Counted from the stretch's first letter, positions 10,167 to 18,746 are shown. The stretch: DNA of 64,000 nucleotides from Actinopolyspora mzabensis (GCF_900101095.1 NZ_FNFM01000002.1:124001-188000), one strand, 5' to 3'. Notes: generated by a model not told the origin, from the sequence alone. Program-made: numbers and translations.

Positions 10167-10234
10167 AATTTCGCGAGAAATTTACACCCCGATACGGCGA
10201 TGCGGCCCCTGCCAGCGTCAATTTCCCACGAAAT
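10167..10234. repeat. P palindrome pair 1
   Basis: Two small palindromes, ATTTC-GCGA-GAAAT (within 10167-10182) and ATTTC-CCAC-GAAAT (10221-10234), have starts 54 bp apart in the convergent spacer. Equivalent pairs occur at four other places in the window. The linker holds a GCGGCCCCTG-type block also seen in the pairs at 36.9 and 62.9 kb. Confidence 0.8.
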
Positions 10235-10317
10235 CGCCGGGCTCTTGGTGCCACCGACGCCGAGCTCCCACCACGCCCGTGGGTCGAACTCCGACCACCC
10301 TCGACACCGGCACCGCC

Positions 10318-10419
10318 GCGGGTTCTCGCGTGCGGCTCTCGCGAGGACGCCGGAGACGTTGTGTAGATCGCTACCCGATGTCTCCGGACCCGCAGCGAGA
10401 ACCGTGCGCGAGGTTCCGC
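10318..10419 (+). repeat. R2 repeat, copy A
   Basis: This 102-bp element is shared with 16959-17058 and 37127-37227. An inner 8-bp stem (CCGGAGAC at 10350-10357 with GTCTCCGG at 10380-10387) caps a GTAG/CTAC apical pair. The outer arms GGCTCTCGC and GCGAGAACC pair with one mismatch. It ends about 30 bp before the 3' end of hadB, on the opposite strand. Confidence 0.85.
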
Positions 10420-10448
10420 CAAGCGAGCACTTACGCCGACCGAGCGGC

Positions 10449-10871
10449 TCAGGAAATGCGCACCAAGGCGTAGGCGCCGCCGAGTACGCCCTGGTTGGCG
10501 CACTTCGCGGTGATGTTGATCTTCGCGGTGCCGTCCTCACCGACGTCGGCGACCTTCCCGGAGAGCTCCACCGTGGCCCCCTGCCCGTCGTCGGGAACCT
10601 CGACCGGGCGAGTGAACCGGACCCCGTGTTCGATGATCCGCCCTGGGTCACCCAACCAGTCGGTGACCAACCTCGTGGCCAACGCCATGGTGAGCATGCC
10701 GTGCGCGATCACCTCCGGAAGACCTACTTCCCGGGCGAACGTGTCGCTGTGGTGAATCGGGTTGAAATCCCCCGAGGCCCCCGCGTAACGCACCAGATCC
10801 GTCCTGGTGATCGAAACGCTGGACTCGGGCAGCCGGTCGCCCTTCGCGACCGACGACAGTGTCGTCGTCAC
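10449..10871 (-). CDS. hadB: (3R)-hydroxyacyl-ACP dehydratase subunit HadB
   Basis: This is the catalytic MaoC-like subunit of the FAS-II type 3-hydroxyacyl dehydratase. The 140-residue protein has the hydratase-2 motif SGDFNPIHHSDTFAREVGLPEVIAHGML at about 33-60, with catalytic Asp35 and His40. The GTG start at 10871 overlaps the hadA stop codon (GTGA), which fixes it and indicates translational coupling. HadA and HadB form a heterodimer in which HadB supplies the active site. No hadC follows, so this is the general actinobacterial pair rather than the mycolate-specific set. The same fold in other contexts acts on enoyl-CoA. Confidence 0.92.
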   Translation of the reverse strand: MTTTLSSVAKGDRLPESSVSITRTDLVRYAGASGDFNPIHHSDTFAREVGLPEVIAHGMLTMALATRLVTDWLGDPGRIIEHGVRFTRPVEVPDDGQGATVELSGKVADVGEDGTAKINITAKCANQGVLGGAYALVRIS

Positions 10872-11332
10872 GCCTGCTCTCCCTCCTCGGCCGTGCCACG
10901 CGCCACCAGCGTGGACGTGGCGGTACACACCGGCTCTCCCTCGGCCGTGCCGATCTCGGCACGCACGGTGAGGAAGTCGTTGCCCGCCCGCGCCTTGATG
11001 TCGTCCACGTGGGCAACGGCCACCAGCACGTCCCCGGCACGAATCGGCCGGTGGTGCCGAAACGCCTGGTGTCCGTGCACGACGCGGCTGTAGTCCAGCC
11101 CCAGCTGTTCGTCCTCGACCACGGCTTCCTGCGCCAGCACGGACAACCGCATCGCGAACGTGGGCGGAGCGATCACGTCCGGGTAACCGGCGGCCTTGGC
11201 GGCCTCGGTGTCGCGGTACAACGGCGACTCGTCCTTGATCGCCTCCGCGAATTCGCGAATCTTCTCCCGCGCGACCTCGTAGGGGGCGCTGGGCGGGTAC
11301 TCACGTCCGATGAATCCTTCGTCGAGCGGCAC
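10868..11332 (-). CDS. hadA: (3R)-hydroxyacyl-ACP dehydratase subunit HadA
   Basis: This is the non-catalytic, substrate-binding partner of HadB (MaoC N-terminal dehydratase family). I place the start at GTG 11332, giving a 154-residue protein beginning with the family pattern VPLDEGFIGREYPPSAPYEV. Upstream in-frame sequence runs through the rpmG terminator and is unlikely to be coding. The stretch AAGYPDVIAPPTFAMRL, expected in HadA, is present at about 47-63. The stop overlaps hadB by 4 nt. The start lies only 24 nt after an intrinsic terminator, so the pair depends either on readthrough from rpmG or on a promoter close to that hairpin. Confidence 0.9.
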   Translation of the reverse strand: MPLDEGFIGREYPPSAPYEVAREKIREFAEAIKDESPLYRDTEAAKAAGYPDVIAPPTFAMRLSVLAQEAVVEDEQLGLDYSRVVHGHQAFRHHRPIRAGDVLVAVAHVDDIKARAGNDFLTVRAEIGTAEGEPVCTATSTLVARGTAEEGEQA

Positions 11333-11355
11333 AACCCGCAGGTTACCGCAGTACG

Positions 11356-11392
11356 AAAAGAAACCCGCCCCGGCGGGAGCCGGAGCGGGTTT
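11356..11392 (-). terminator. Intrinsic terminator between rpmG and hadA
   Basis: On the minus strand AAACCCGC and CCGGC arms pair with GCCGG and GCGGGTTT (11361-11392), with a single bulge, followed by CTTTT. It is a strong classical terminator for rpmG placed very close to the hadA start. Confidence 0.75.
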
Positions 11393-11561
11393 CCCGAGTC
11401 CTCTCGACCCATGGTCGAGACGCCCAATCACCGAAGCGGTAAGGAGACTTCCCGAAAAGGTTGTCGACCCTGACACCGCTCAGCCGAGTCCGGCCGAGTG
11501 GTTCCGGGGACACCCTTCCGCGAGCGATCCCGCGTCGAACCCCGAAGGGTTCGGCGAGAAC

Positions 11562-11732
11562 TCAGCGGGTCTCCTTGTGCTCGCGGTGAGCATTGCAACG
11601 CGGGCAGTGCTTCTTCAGCGACATGCGATCCGGGTCGTTGCGGCGGTTCTTCTTGGTGATGTAGTTGCGTTCCTTGCACTCTTCACACGCAAGAGTGATC
11701 TTGGGGCGAATATCGGTGGGCGTCTTAGCCAC
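11562..11732 (-). CDS. rpmG: 50S ribosomal protein L33
   Basis: This 56-residue large-subunit protein begins at GTG 11732, reads [20 protein letters not shown], and ends HREHKETR. Two cysteine pairs, CEEC near 16-19 and CPRC near 43-46, make it the zinc-binding (C+) form. It follows tRNA-Thr and tRNA-Met and precedes hadA, the same order as the Mycobacterium rpmG2 locus. It is short and starts with GTG, so it is easily missed by automatic calling. Confidence 0.95.
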   Translation of the reverse strand: MAKTPTDIRPKITLACEECKERNYITKKNRRNDPDRMSLKKHCPRCNAHREHKETR

Positions 11733-11832
11733 GGGGAGACCTCTCTCTCGTGTCTGGAACCGGACGAGGCTGCCGTCCGGTTCACTCCACGTGTATACCG
11801 CCCCGGGCCGGGCGGCATCTCAGCCGCAGGAG

Positions 11833-11904
11833 TAGCGGTGGCCGGATTCGAACCGGCGACACAACGATTATGAGCCGTTTGCTCTGCCCCTGAGCTACAC
11901 CGCC
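11833..11904 (-). tRNA. tRNA-Met (CAT), elongator
   Basis: The 72-nt minus-strand sequence pairs GGCGGTG with CACCGCT in the acceptor, with G-T as first pair and discriminator A. The anticodon loop CTCATAA carries CAT. It lacks initiator features such as the three G-C pairs in the anticodon stem. It lies between tRNA-Thr and rpmG. Confidence 0.93.
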
Positions 11905-11986
11905 TCGCGGACATCCGCTGGTACACAGTACCTTCACAAGACAGCCGCAGCACCCAGTTTAACCGAGTGCCGCGGCCGCCCTACAG

Positions 11987-12059
11987 AGCCCCAATACGGA
12001 CTCGAACCGTAGACCTTCGCCTTACCATGGCGACGCTCTGCCGACTGAGCTATTGGGGC
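11987..12059 (-). tRNA. tRNA-Thr (GGT)
   Basis: The 73-nt minus-strand sequence pairs GCCCCAA with TTGGGGC in the acceptor. The anticodon stem TCGCC/GGCGA closes a loop ATGGTAA with anticodon GGT, and the T loop is TTCGAGT. The 3' CCA is not encoded. Confidence 0.95.
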
Positions 12060-12153
12060 GTGCCCTCGCGGAGCGATTACTACTCTACACAACATCCGCA
12101 CCGCCGCCGCACCGGGGGTGACTTTTGGTATATCCGCAGGTCAACAACGCTCT

Positions 12154-12174
12154 GGAGCTCTCGGGGTGAGCTCC
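12154..12174 (-). terminator. Hairpin after the EAL-protein gene
   Basis: GGAGCTC (12154-12160) pairs with GAGCTCC (12168-12174) around a 7-nt loop, about 73 nt beyond the stop of the minus-strand gene. It has no T-tract, so this is a weak candidate. Confidence 0.35.
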
Positions 12175-12246
12175 TCCCACGACCAGGAAGACCTCGACCG
12201 AGCGCTCGGACAACCCGCTCGGAGGCCCCCGATCAGTTGAGCCTGA

Positions 12247-14904
12247 TCAGTTGACCCGAAGCACCGTCTCACCCAACTCCGGAGCCCCCTTCGGGTATTC
12301 CCGCGTGGTCCGCGCCCACAGCCACGACTCGAACCGCTCCTCGGAGAGCGGCCGGGAGATGAGATAGCCCTGCGCGGTGTCGCACCCCATCCGCACGAGC
12401 TGATCCCTGGCGGCGTCGTCCTCGACCCCTTCCGCGACCACACTCAGCTCCAGCGAGTGCCCCAGCTCGACGATGGAACGCACCACCGCCATATCGCTGA
12501 GATCGGTCCCCATGCCGAGCACGAAGCTCTTGTCGATCTTGACCTCGTCGACCGGAAGCTGCCGGAGGTACGCCAGCGAGGAGTAGCCCGTTCCGAAGTC
12601 GTCGACCGCAAGCACCACGCCCAGCGCCCGGAGTCTGCGCAGCACCGGCAACGAGCGGTCCGGATCGGCCATCACGCTGGACTCGGTCAGCTCGAAGGTC
12701 AACAGCCCCGGCGGCACGTCGTGCCGATCGAACGCCTCCCGCACCCGCTCGGGAAACGTCTCGTCGGCGAGGTTGCGCACCGAGAGGTTGACGGCCACCG
12801 AGAGCCGCAGCCCCCGATCGAGCCAATCCCGGATACGGATCAACGCCCGTTCCAGCACGAACTCGGTGAGCGCGTCCACCAGCCCGGTGGCCTCCACGAC
12901 AGGCACGAACTCGTCCGGTGAGAGGCGCCCGTACTCCGGATGCGACCAGCGCACCAGCGCCTCGGCGCCGACGATGCGCTTACCGGGCAGCGCGACCTTG
13001 GGCTGGTAGTGCACCTCGATCTGACCGCTCTCCAGCGCCTGCCGGAACTGGGTCACCAGTTGGAAGCGCCGCAGGAAGATCTGCCCCATGCTCGGGACGT
13101 AGCCCCGCACGCCGTCCTCACCGCTGCGCGCGGCGCGCACCGCCACGTCGGCACGTTGCAGCAGCACGTCCACATCGCCCGCGGTGTCCTCCTCCGCCGG
13201 GACGGAGGAAACGTAACCGGCCACGGCCGTGGCCTCCACCACCAGCTTGTCGAGTGGATAGGGCTCGGCTATCAGCTCGCGTAGCGCGCCGGCGATCTCC
13301 GCGGCCTGCGCCTCGGTGTGCCCCTGCAGCAGCACCGCGAAGGAGTTCGCCTCCAACCGTGCGACCGGCACGTGCGCCCCGAGGTACTCGCGCATCCGCC
13401 TGCCCGCCGCGACGATCATGCGGTCACCCCAGGCATAGCCGAGCGCCTCGCTGACCGTGGTGAGCAGTTCGAGATCGACGCGCAGCACCACGGCGGTGCT
13501 CTCCTGCAACGCCTCCGCGGACATCTCGCGGAAACCGGTGCGGTTGAGCAACCCGGTGAGCGGATCGTGGTAGGCATCGTGCCGCAACCGGGCCAACAGC
13601 CTGCGGTTGTCCATCGCGGTGGCCAGATGACTCGCGAGGGTGTGCAGCAGCCTGATGTCGGCGCGGCCGAATCCGCGCCACCGACTCACTCTGTCGTGCA
13701 CCTCGATGGCACCCAGCAGCTGGTTCGTACCGCGCAGCGGCACGACCAGGGCCTCGTGCGCCGCCCTGCGGTTCAGCGCCACGCGGATCTCCTCCGGAGC
13801 GTCGACGCTGCGGAAGGAACGAACGTGTGTCCCCGGCAGTTGCAACAGCGAGCACTCGCGCAGCAGCGTCGCCCCTTCGGTGCTCATCTCCTCCGGCTGC
13901 GGGCTGCCCGCCACCAGGGTGCTGACCTCTCCCCTGGGGTCCAACGAGAGGCGCAGCACCACACGAGTGGCGTTGAGCTGCTCCCTGATCCGTTCGGCCA
14001 CCGGTTCCCACTCGTCGATCGAGACCTGTTCACCGATGGCGCTCACGGCAGGAGCATCCGAATCGGACAGAACTCGTGACGCGTGCTGTCCGGAACGTGC
14101 GACCCGCAGACTCACGTCGCTGAGCGCCTCCAGGTCGCGCTGTTCGCGCAGCAACCCGGAGTAGGCGCGGTAGAGCGCCAGCACACCGACCATGAGCACC
14201 GTCACCAGCGCCCAACCCCACTGGGTGTTGACCGCGAGTTCGTATCCGACGAGCCCGATGGAGGTGTTCAGCAGCCCGACGACGAGGGTGCGACCACCGA
14301 GCAACAGCCCCGCGGAAACGCGCATTCCGTTGCCCAGCGCGTACAGCGCGGCCACGGCACAACCACAACTGATCAACGAGGAGCTGACGGCGCCGATCCC
14401 GGCGCAGAACCAGAGCGGCACCACGCCACCGAGCGCATCGCGACACACGCCCGCGATCAGGAAGGGGATCGCGATCTCCCAGCACAGCACCCCGGCGTTG
14501 TAAGCCACGTGACTGGCCGCGCGTTTGCGTACCTGTATCGCCAGTCCCGCGACGAGGTTGGCCGCCAGCACCACTTCGAACGGTGCGGTCAGCAGCCCGA
14601 GGATGAGCGGGATCTCGGTGAAGGAGATGGTCCAGCCGACCCGCTTGGCGTCCACGTCGATCGTGAGTTGCTCGGCCAGCAGGAACCCGACCGCCAGCAG
14701 CGGGCCGATGAACAGCAGATCGGGATTCCGCGGGAAGGGCAGCCACAGTGCTACCAGCAGCGAGACGAGCATTCCGCTCAGCAGCACGGAAAACGAGAAT
14801 CCCAGGAAGATGCGTCGCCTTCGCGGCGACACTTCGGACCGAACCGGAGGGCGGGGAACATCGGCGGTCAACCCCGGCTCCGAAGAGCGGTGATGCTCGA
14901 TCAT
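12247..14904 (-). CDS. Membrane GAF-GGDEF-EAL protein, probable c-di-GMP phosphodiesterase
   Basis: This 885-residue membrane protein should control cyclic di-GMP. About eight hydrophobic segments at 31-245 form a MASE-like sensor, followed by a GAF-like region (about 300-435) and a GGDEF-fold domain (about 440-605). The GGDEF active-site loop is replaced by LEANS at 517-521, so cyclase activity is unlikely. The EAL domain (about 612-865) is intact: EAL at 648-650, ELTES at 738-742, DDFGTGYSS at 768-776 and VAEGVE near 823. The start at ATG 14904 has GGGAGGAG five nt upstream. A TTG six codons earlier would place that ribosome site inside the gene. Confidence 0.9.
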   Translation of the reverse strand: MIEHHRSSEPGLTADVPRPPVRSEVSPRRRRIFLGFSFSVLLSGMLVSLLVALWLPFPRNPDLLFIGPLLAVGFLLAEQLTIDVDAKRVGWTISFTEIPLILGLLTAPFEVVLAANLVAGLAIQVRKRAASHVAYNAGVLCWEIAIPFLIAGVCRDALGGVVPLWFCAGIGAVSSSLISCGCAVAALYALGNGMRVSAGLLLGGRTLVVGLLNTSIGLVGYELAVNTQWGWALVTVLMVGVLALYRAYSGLLREQRDLEALSDVSLRVARSGQHASRVLSDSDAPAVSAIGEQVSIDEWEPVAERIREQLNATRVVLRLSLDPRGEVSTLVAGSPQPEEMSTEGATLLRECSLLQLPGTHVRSFRSVDAPEEIRVALNRRAAHEALVVPLRGTNQLLGAIEVHDRVSRWRGFGRADIRLLHTLASHLATAMDNRRLLARLRHDAYHDPLTGLLNRTGFREMSAEALQESTAVVLRVDLELLTTVSEALGYAWGDRMIVAAGRRMREYLGAHVPVARLEANSFAVLLQGHTEAQAAEIAGALRELIAEPYPLDKLVVEATAVAGYVSSVPAEEDTAGDVDVLLQRADVAVRAARSGEDGVRGYVPSMGQIFLRRFQLVTQFRQALESGQIEVHYQPKVALPGKRIVGAEALVRWSHPEYGRLSPDEFVPVVEATGLVDALTEFVLERALIRIRDWLDRGLRLSVAVNLSVRNLADETFPERVREAFDRHDVPPGLLTFELTESSVMADPDRSLPVLRRLRALGVVLAVDDFGTGYSSLAYLRQLPVDEVKIDKSFVLGMGTDLSDMAVVRSIVELGHSLELSVVAEGVEDDAARDQLVRMGCDTAQGYLISRPLSEERFESWLWARTTREYPKGAPELGETVLRVN

Positions 14905-15319
14905 CCACGCTCCTCCCGCCAAGCGACCCGTTTCGTGGTCGCGTTACTCAGCGTCGATCGTGACGCACGACAACCCTGCTTGACCAGTCTTCGATTGGTG
15001 CCATCGTGGATGGACCATCGAGCAGATTACTAAATCCCACCACTGAATGTGGCCGGTTCATCCTCCGAAGTAAACGGAAAGATCAGCAAGCGCCACCCGG
15101 CGCACCGGGAAACGGAACCAGCAAGAGATCACGCACAGCAACCGAGAACCGCTGTGAACCTTGCCGCAGCAACCCACGGGAACAGGCACGGTACGTGTCG
15201 AGACGAGACTTTCGGTAACAATCGCCCTCCCGGCGCTCGCCGCTGGTGTTGCCCACCGTCCAGCGGAACGCGGAGCGCACCGGCCCGTTTCCACGTGCTG
15301 CCCGCTCCGGGGCGGGCCG
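14905..15319. other. Spacer, no gene recognised
   Basis: This lies between the start of the EAL-protein gene and the 3' end of the hydrolase gene, both on the minus strand. It should hold the promoter of the EAL gene near its left end and perhaps a terminator for the hydrolase. No open frame with plausible start and composition, and no repeat, was found. Confidence 0.5.
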
Positions 15320-16306
15320 TCAGTGCGGTATCCGGAACTCCTCGAAGAAGTACCCCACCGCCCGGTCCAGTTCGGCCAGTGCGGATTCAGCTCTGGGCAT
15401 GTGTCCGGAGCCGGGCAGCGGCACCGAGCGTTTCGGCGCGTTCAACCGACCCAGGAAGCGTTCGGAACGCACCCCCGGAGTCCAGCGGTCGGCCTCGGGA
15501 GAGGCCAGCAGCACCGGTGGCGCGGTGAAGTTCGCGGGCGAAACGGCGGGCGGTAGCCGTAGGTAACTCCGGAACAGCCGCAGCGGGATCGTGGTGGCAC
15601 CGCCGAGTTCGTCGGCGGCGTAGACGGCGGCGAACCGCGCGTTGTCGGAAACCGCGGTGATGTCGAGCAGCCGGTGCAACGGAACCCGGTGCGAAACGGG
15701 AAACATCGGCGCCCGTGCCAACGCCTCGGCCAACAGCCCCGCGCCGGGGTTGGCAACCAGCCCGCCCCGCACGTCCGGGCTACGCGGATCGGCCAGGCTG
15801 GTTACGACCAGCGCCGCCACTCGGTCCGGCACCCTGGCGGCGACCTGGTAGGCCAACCAGCCGCCCAGCCCCAGCCCGAACAGCACCACCGGCCGACGGT
15901 CCGCCACGCGCTCGGCCGCGATCAGGTCGATCACGCAGTCCACCCAGTGCCGGTAGGTGAGGTGGTAACCGACCGCGGGACTCAACCCGTGCCCCGGCAG
16001 GTCCGGGGCCAAACACTCCAGCCCGCTCAGCGCGGGCAACCTGGCGTAGGGCGCCAGCATCCTGCCGTAACCGCCTATACCGTGCAGCATCAGGAGTTTG
16101 GCCGCCGCGTCGTCCCGCCGGACGACGTCCAGGTGCAGCGGAGCACCGCGCCAGGACCACCGGTGTTCGGTCGGCGAATTCGTGGTGGTGCTGCGCAGCG
16201 CACCGGGGAAGAATTCCTGGTAGCGCAGCCAGTGCGTGTGCTCCAGATAGCCGGGGGCGGCTTCGGCCGAACCGATGGGAGACCTGGCTCGCGAACCCGA
16301 GAACAC
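15320..16306 (-). CDS. Alpha/beta hydrolase
   Basis: This is an alpha/beta-hydrolase-fold protein of about 328 residues. The oxyanion region LLMLHGIGGYGRM is followed by LAPDLPGHGLSPA. The nucleophile elbow reads GLGLGG, so the usual Ser/Asp/Cys nucleophile is not in its normal place. The histidine GSGHMPRAE is present near the C-terminus. Loss of the nucleophile suggests either a non-hydrolytic member or an unusual mechanism. The start is uncertain. GTG at 16306 avoids overlap with the divergent gene, while an ATG at 16336 would overlap the neighbour's own ATG by two bases. The substrate is unknown. Confidence 0.75.
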   Translation of the reverse strand: MFSGSRARSPIGSAEAAPGYLEHTHWLRYQEFFPGALRSTTTNSPTEHRWSWRGAPLHLDVVRRDDAAAKLLMLHGIGGYGRMLAPYARLPALSGLECLAPDLPGHGLSPAVGYHLTYRHWVDCVIDLIAAERVADRRPVVLFGLGLGGWLAYQVAARVPDRVAALVVTSLADPRSPDVRGGLVANPGAGLLAEALARAPMFPVSHRVPLHRLLDITAVSDNARFAAVYAADELGGATTIPLRLFRSYLRLPPAVSPANFTAPPVLLASPEADRWTPGVRSERFLGRLNAPKRSVPLPGSGHMPRAESALAELDRAVGYFFEEFRIPH

Positions 16307-16334
16307 ATTACGAACATACGGAGCGAATCGCCCC

Positions 16335-16760
16335 ATGCGCATCGACCGGGAGCAGGCAATCCGACTGTTCGACCGGGCGCGCGTCGCTCGACTGGGCACC
16401 GTGGGCCGGGACGAGCAGCCGCATCTGGTTCCCGTGACCTTCGCGTTGACCGGCGGCGGCGAACGGATCGCCACGGCCGTGGATCACAAACCCAAGACCA
16501 CCACTTCGCTGCGAAGGCTACGCAACATCGAGCGGAACCCGTTGGTGTCGGTGTTGGCCGATCACTACTCGGAGAACTGGGACGAGCTCTGGTGGGTACG
16601 CGTGGACGGCACGGCTTCGGTCCACTCGGCCGAAACCTCTCCGGAAGCCGTACGAGCGCTGCGGGACAAGTACGAGCAGTACCGACGGCGGCCCCCAACC
16701 GCGAGCCTGATACTGATCGAGATACAACGGATCACCGGCTGGGCCGCCACGGGGAGCTGA
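16335..16760 (+). CDS. PPOX-class F420-dependent oxidoreductase
   Basis: This is a split-beta-barrel flavin/deazaflavin oxidoreductase of 141 residues that probably uses reduced coenzyme F420, a cofactor characteristic of actinobacteria. The motifs RVARLGTVGRDEQPHLVPVTF (13-33), AVDHKPKTT and ADHYSENWDELWWVRVDG match the Rv0121c-type family (TIGR03668 as I remember it). The ATG at 16335 gives the normal family N-terminus MRIDREQAIRLF. It is divergent from the hydrolase gene, and its downstream spacer contains P and R2 repeats. The substrate is unknown. Confidence 0.88.
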   Translation: MRIDREQAIRLFDRARVARLGTVGRDEQPHLVPVTFALTGGGERIATAVDHKPKTTTSLRRLRNIERNPLVSVLADHYSENWDELWWVRVDGTASVHSAETSPEAVRALRDKYEQYRRRPPTASLILIEIQRITGWAATGS

Positions 16761-16810
16761 CGGCGAACTGACTGCGAACTGACGGGGAGCGCACCGGACC
16801 GGCGACGCAA

Positions 16811-16900
16811 ATCTCCCACGAAATCGCCGCGTTGCTGGGCGAGGTTCACGGTGCGCATGGGTTGGTTCCCCGCGCGGCGGGCGTCAATTTCCCACGAAAT
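16811..16900. repeat. P palindrome pair 2
   Basis: ATCTC-CCAC-GAAAT (16811-16824) and ATTTC-CCAC-GAAAT (16887-16900) have starts 76 bp apart in the spacer downstream of the F420 oxidoreductase. The right-hand copy carries the same GCGTCA prefix as the right-hand P copies at 10.2 and 36.9 kb. Confidence 0.75.
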
Positions 16901-16958
16901 CGCGGCGCCGCTTCGGCACTCCCGGCGCCGAAGCACCACGCACGGACTCGGCACCGCG

Positions 16959-17058
16959 GCGGGTTCTCCCGTGCCGGCTCTCGCGAGGAAGTTTCGATGT
17001 TGTGTGTGGCTACCCGAGGTCGGGCCTGCCGCAGCGAGAGCCGTGCGAGAGGTTCCGC
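16959..17058 (+). repeat. R2 repeat, copy B
   Basis: This 100-bp element is related to 10318-10419 and 37127-37227. The outer arms GGCTCTCGC and GCGAGAGCC pair perfectly over 9 bp. The inner stem is reduced to about 4 bp (CGAT/GTCG), so this is the most degraded of the three copies. It lies between convergent genes. Confidence 0.8.
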
Positions 17059-17205
17059 GACAGCACCACCGACGAAACGAGCACTGCTGCGGATTCGAAG
17101 GCGTCCCGCGCTCAACCGGCCTGGGGGTCACCGGGAGCGCGGGACGCGTAATCGACACTACTGATCGGGCGTGCCTGCTGTCGAGTCACCGATGGGCCGG
17201 GTCAC

Positions 17206-17472
17206 TCACTTTTCCGATTCCGAACCCGCGGGTTCGGACCTGCGGTGCATCCGGACACGTCCGGAGTGAAGATCCAACGGTCCCGCACCGCTCTCCCGGT
17301 CGTCCTCCTTGGCGACGGCCACCCACTCGGCCCGTTCCAGGCGGTACTTGCTGCCCGCCTCGAACAGTCCGTCCACGCCGGTGACGGTCTGTCCGGAGCC
17401 GTCGAAGCGTCGCGCGTAAGAGTCGCGACGCGCCTGTCGCCGCCTGGCGCGACGCACCCGGTCTATGCTCAC
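17206..17472 (-). CDS. Small basic protein of unknown function
   Basis: This 88-residue frame starts MSIDRVRRARRRQARRDSYARRF. It is very rich in Arg at the N-terminus and acidic/Ser-rich at the C-terminus, with no recognised domain. It is divergent from the next plus-strand gene and convergent with the F420 oxidoreductase across the repeat-bearing spacer. Support comes from its codon pattern (strong G/C at third positions) and its fit between neighbours. It could still be a chance frame in GC-rich DNA. Confidence 0.45.
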   Translation of the reverse strand: MSIDRVRRARRRQARRDSYARRFDGSGQTVTGVDGLFEAGSKYRLERAEWVAVAKEDDRESGAGPLDLHSGRVRMHRRSEPAGSESEK

Positions 17473-17635
17473 ACGGCCACGCTAACGGCGCGTGCCGCGC
17501 TGTCCCGGAGCGGTGAGAGACGAGCCACAGCATTCCGCGCACCACCGGCGCCAGTGTCGTGACGAGTATCACTCTCGAACTTCGGGCACGGAGGCACCCC
17601 GCGCCCGGTCGAGGAACTTCAATAGGGTTTTCGGT

Positions 17636-17953
17636 GTGCAGCAGGATCCGTATCAACTCCGCGTGCGGACAGCACGGTTGTCCCCGCTGGCCGAGGCGTT
17701 CGAGGTCGTGGACCGGCACGCCGAGATCAATCATCGCTACCGCAAGCTGATCCACGACTCACGAGAGATGCTGGCGGCCACGGATGTGCGCCTCACCCAG
17801 GCGAGGGGGATGGGCAAGAAGCTCATGGTGCTGGTGCGGGCAGCGGGCCCGGACTTCCGGGAGCGGCTTTCCCCGGAGCAGCTGCGCCTGTTGGACGCGG
17901 GACTGCGCCAGGCCGACGACCTGGTGTACGGCGACAGCACCGGGCAGGACTGA
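17636..17953 (+). CDS. Conserved-looking helical protein of unknown function
   Basis: This 105-residue protein starts at GTG 17636 (VQQDPYQLRVRTARLSPLAEAFE). It is predominantly charged and helical, with a likely amphipathic core HRYRKLIHDSREMLAATDVRLTQARGMGKKLMVLVRAAG. Its length and composition are those of a real gene, but I do not recognise the family. It is convergent with the conservon, with a strong hairpin between them. An upstream extension in frame is possible but compositionally poor. Confidence 0.6.
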   Translation: MQQDPYQLRVRTARLSPLAEAFEVVDRHAEINHRYRKLIHDSREMLAATDVRLTQARGMGKKLMVLVRAAGPDFRERLSPEQLRLLDAGLRQADDLVYGDSTGQD

Positions 17954-18061
17954 TCGAAGTCTTCCGATGGGGTGGTGGCGTGGGTGACGCGGCTTTCGGA
18001 GGTGTCGACACCGAGAAAGCCCCGGTCGACCACACGACGGGAAAGCATCGGCCGGCGAGCC

Positions 18062-18096
18062 GTCGCGGGCCGCCGAACGAGTCGGCGGCCCGCGAC
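18062..18096. terminator. Perfect 14-bp hairpin between convergent genes
   Basis: GTCGCGGGCCGCCG (18062-18075) pairs perfectly with 18083-18096 around a 7-nt loop. It lies between the plus-strand gene ending at 17953 and the conservon ending at 18141, so it can terminate both. Confidence 0.7.
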
Positions 18097-18140
18097 ACGG
18101 TGGTTGCTCCTCCGGCACCGACCACGGCGCCGGAAGGTGC

Positions 18141-18746
18141 TCAAGCGCTGCGGCCCGAGGCCACCCACTTGCTCATCGCGTACTGGACCAGCGCGATCAG
18201 GGCCTCCTTGGTGGAGGCCTGATCGCGCGCGTCGCAACTCAGCAACGGAACGTCCGAGCCGACCGCCAGTGCCTCACGCACTTCCTCGATGCTGTGCTGC
18301 AGCTTGCCGTCGAAACAGTTCACTCCGATGACGTAAGGAGTACCTCGGTCCTCGAAGAAGTCGATCGCCGAGAAACAGTCGGCCAGCCTGCGGGTGTCCA
18401 CCAGCACGACGGCACCGATAGCACCGCGCACCAGGTCGTCCCACATGAACCAGAACCGTTGCTGTCCCGGCGTGCCGAACAGATAGAGGATCAGATCGGC
18501 ATCCAGCGACAACCGGCCGAAGTCCATCGCCACGGTCGTGGAGTTCTTGCCCGGGGTGGCGGCCAGGTCGTCGATCCCTTGGCTGGCCTCCGTCATGACC
18601 GCTTCCGTGGTGAGCGGAACGATTTCGGAGACCGAACCGACGAAGGTCGTCTTACCCACGCCGAACCCACCGGCCACCACGATCTTGGCCGAGCTGGTGG
18701 AGGATTTTCCGGTCTGCTGGGGCGCCTTAAAGCCGGCGGAGTCCAC
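18141..18746 (-). CDS. cvnD: Conservon GTPase (CvnD-type)
   Basis: This is a small Ras-like GTP/ATP-binding protein of 201 residues. The P-loop GGFGVGKTTFVG lies at 26-37, a switch-region glutamine is in LFGTPGQQRFWFMW near 90-103, and an NCFDGK motif occupies the NKxD position. In streptomycetes CvnD works with a sensor kinase-like CvnA, a roadblock protein CvnB and the DUF742 protein CvnC at the membrane, in a G-protein-coupled-receptor-like signalling system. It starts at GTG 18746, overlapping cvnC by 20 nt. No cytochrome P450 gene follows, unlike some conservons. Confidence 0.92.
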   Translation of the reverse strand: MDSAGFKAPQQTGKSSTSSAKIVVAGGFGVGKTTFVGSVSEIVPLTTEAVMTEASQGIDDLAATPGKNSTTVAMDFGRLSLDADLILYLFGTPGQQRFWFMWDDLVRGAIGAVVLVDTRRLADCFSAIDFFEDRGTPYVIGVNCFDGKLQHSIEEVREALAVGSDVPLLSCDARDQASTKEALIALVQYAMSKWVASGRSA

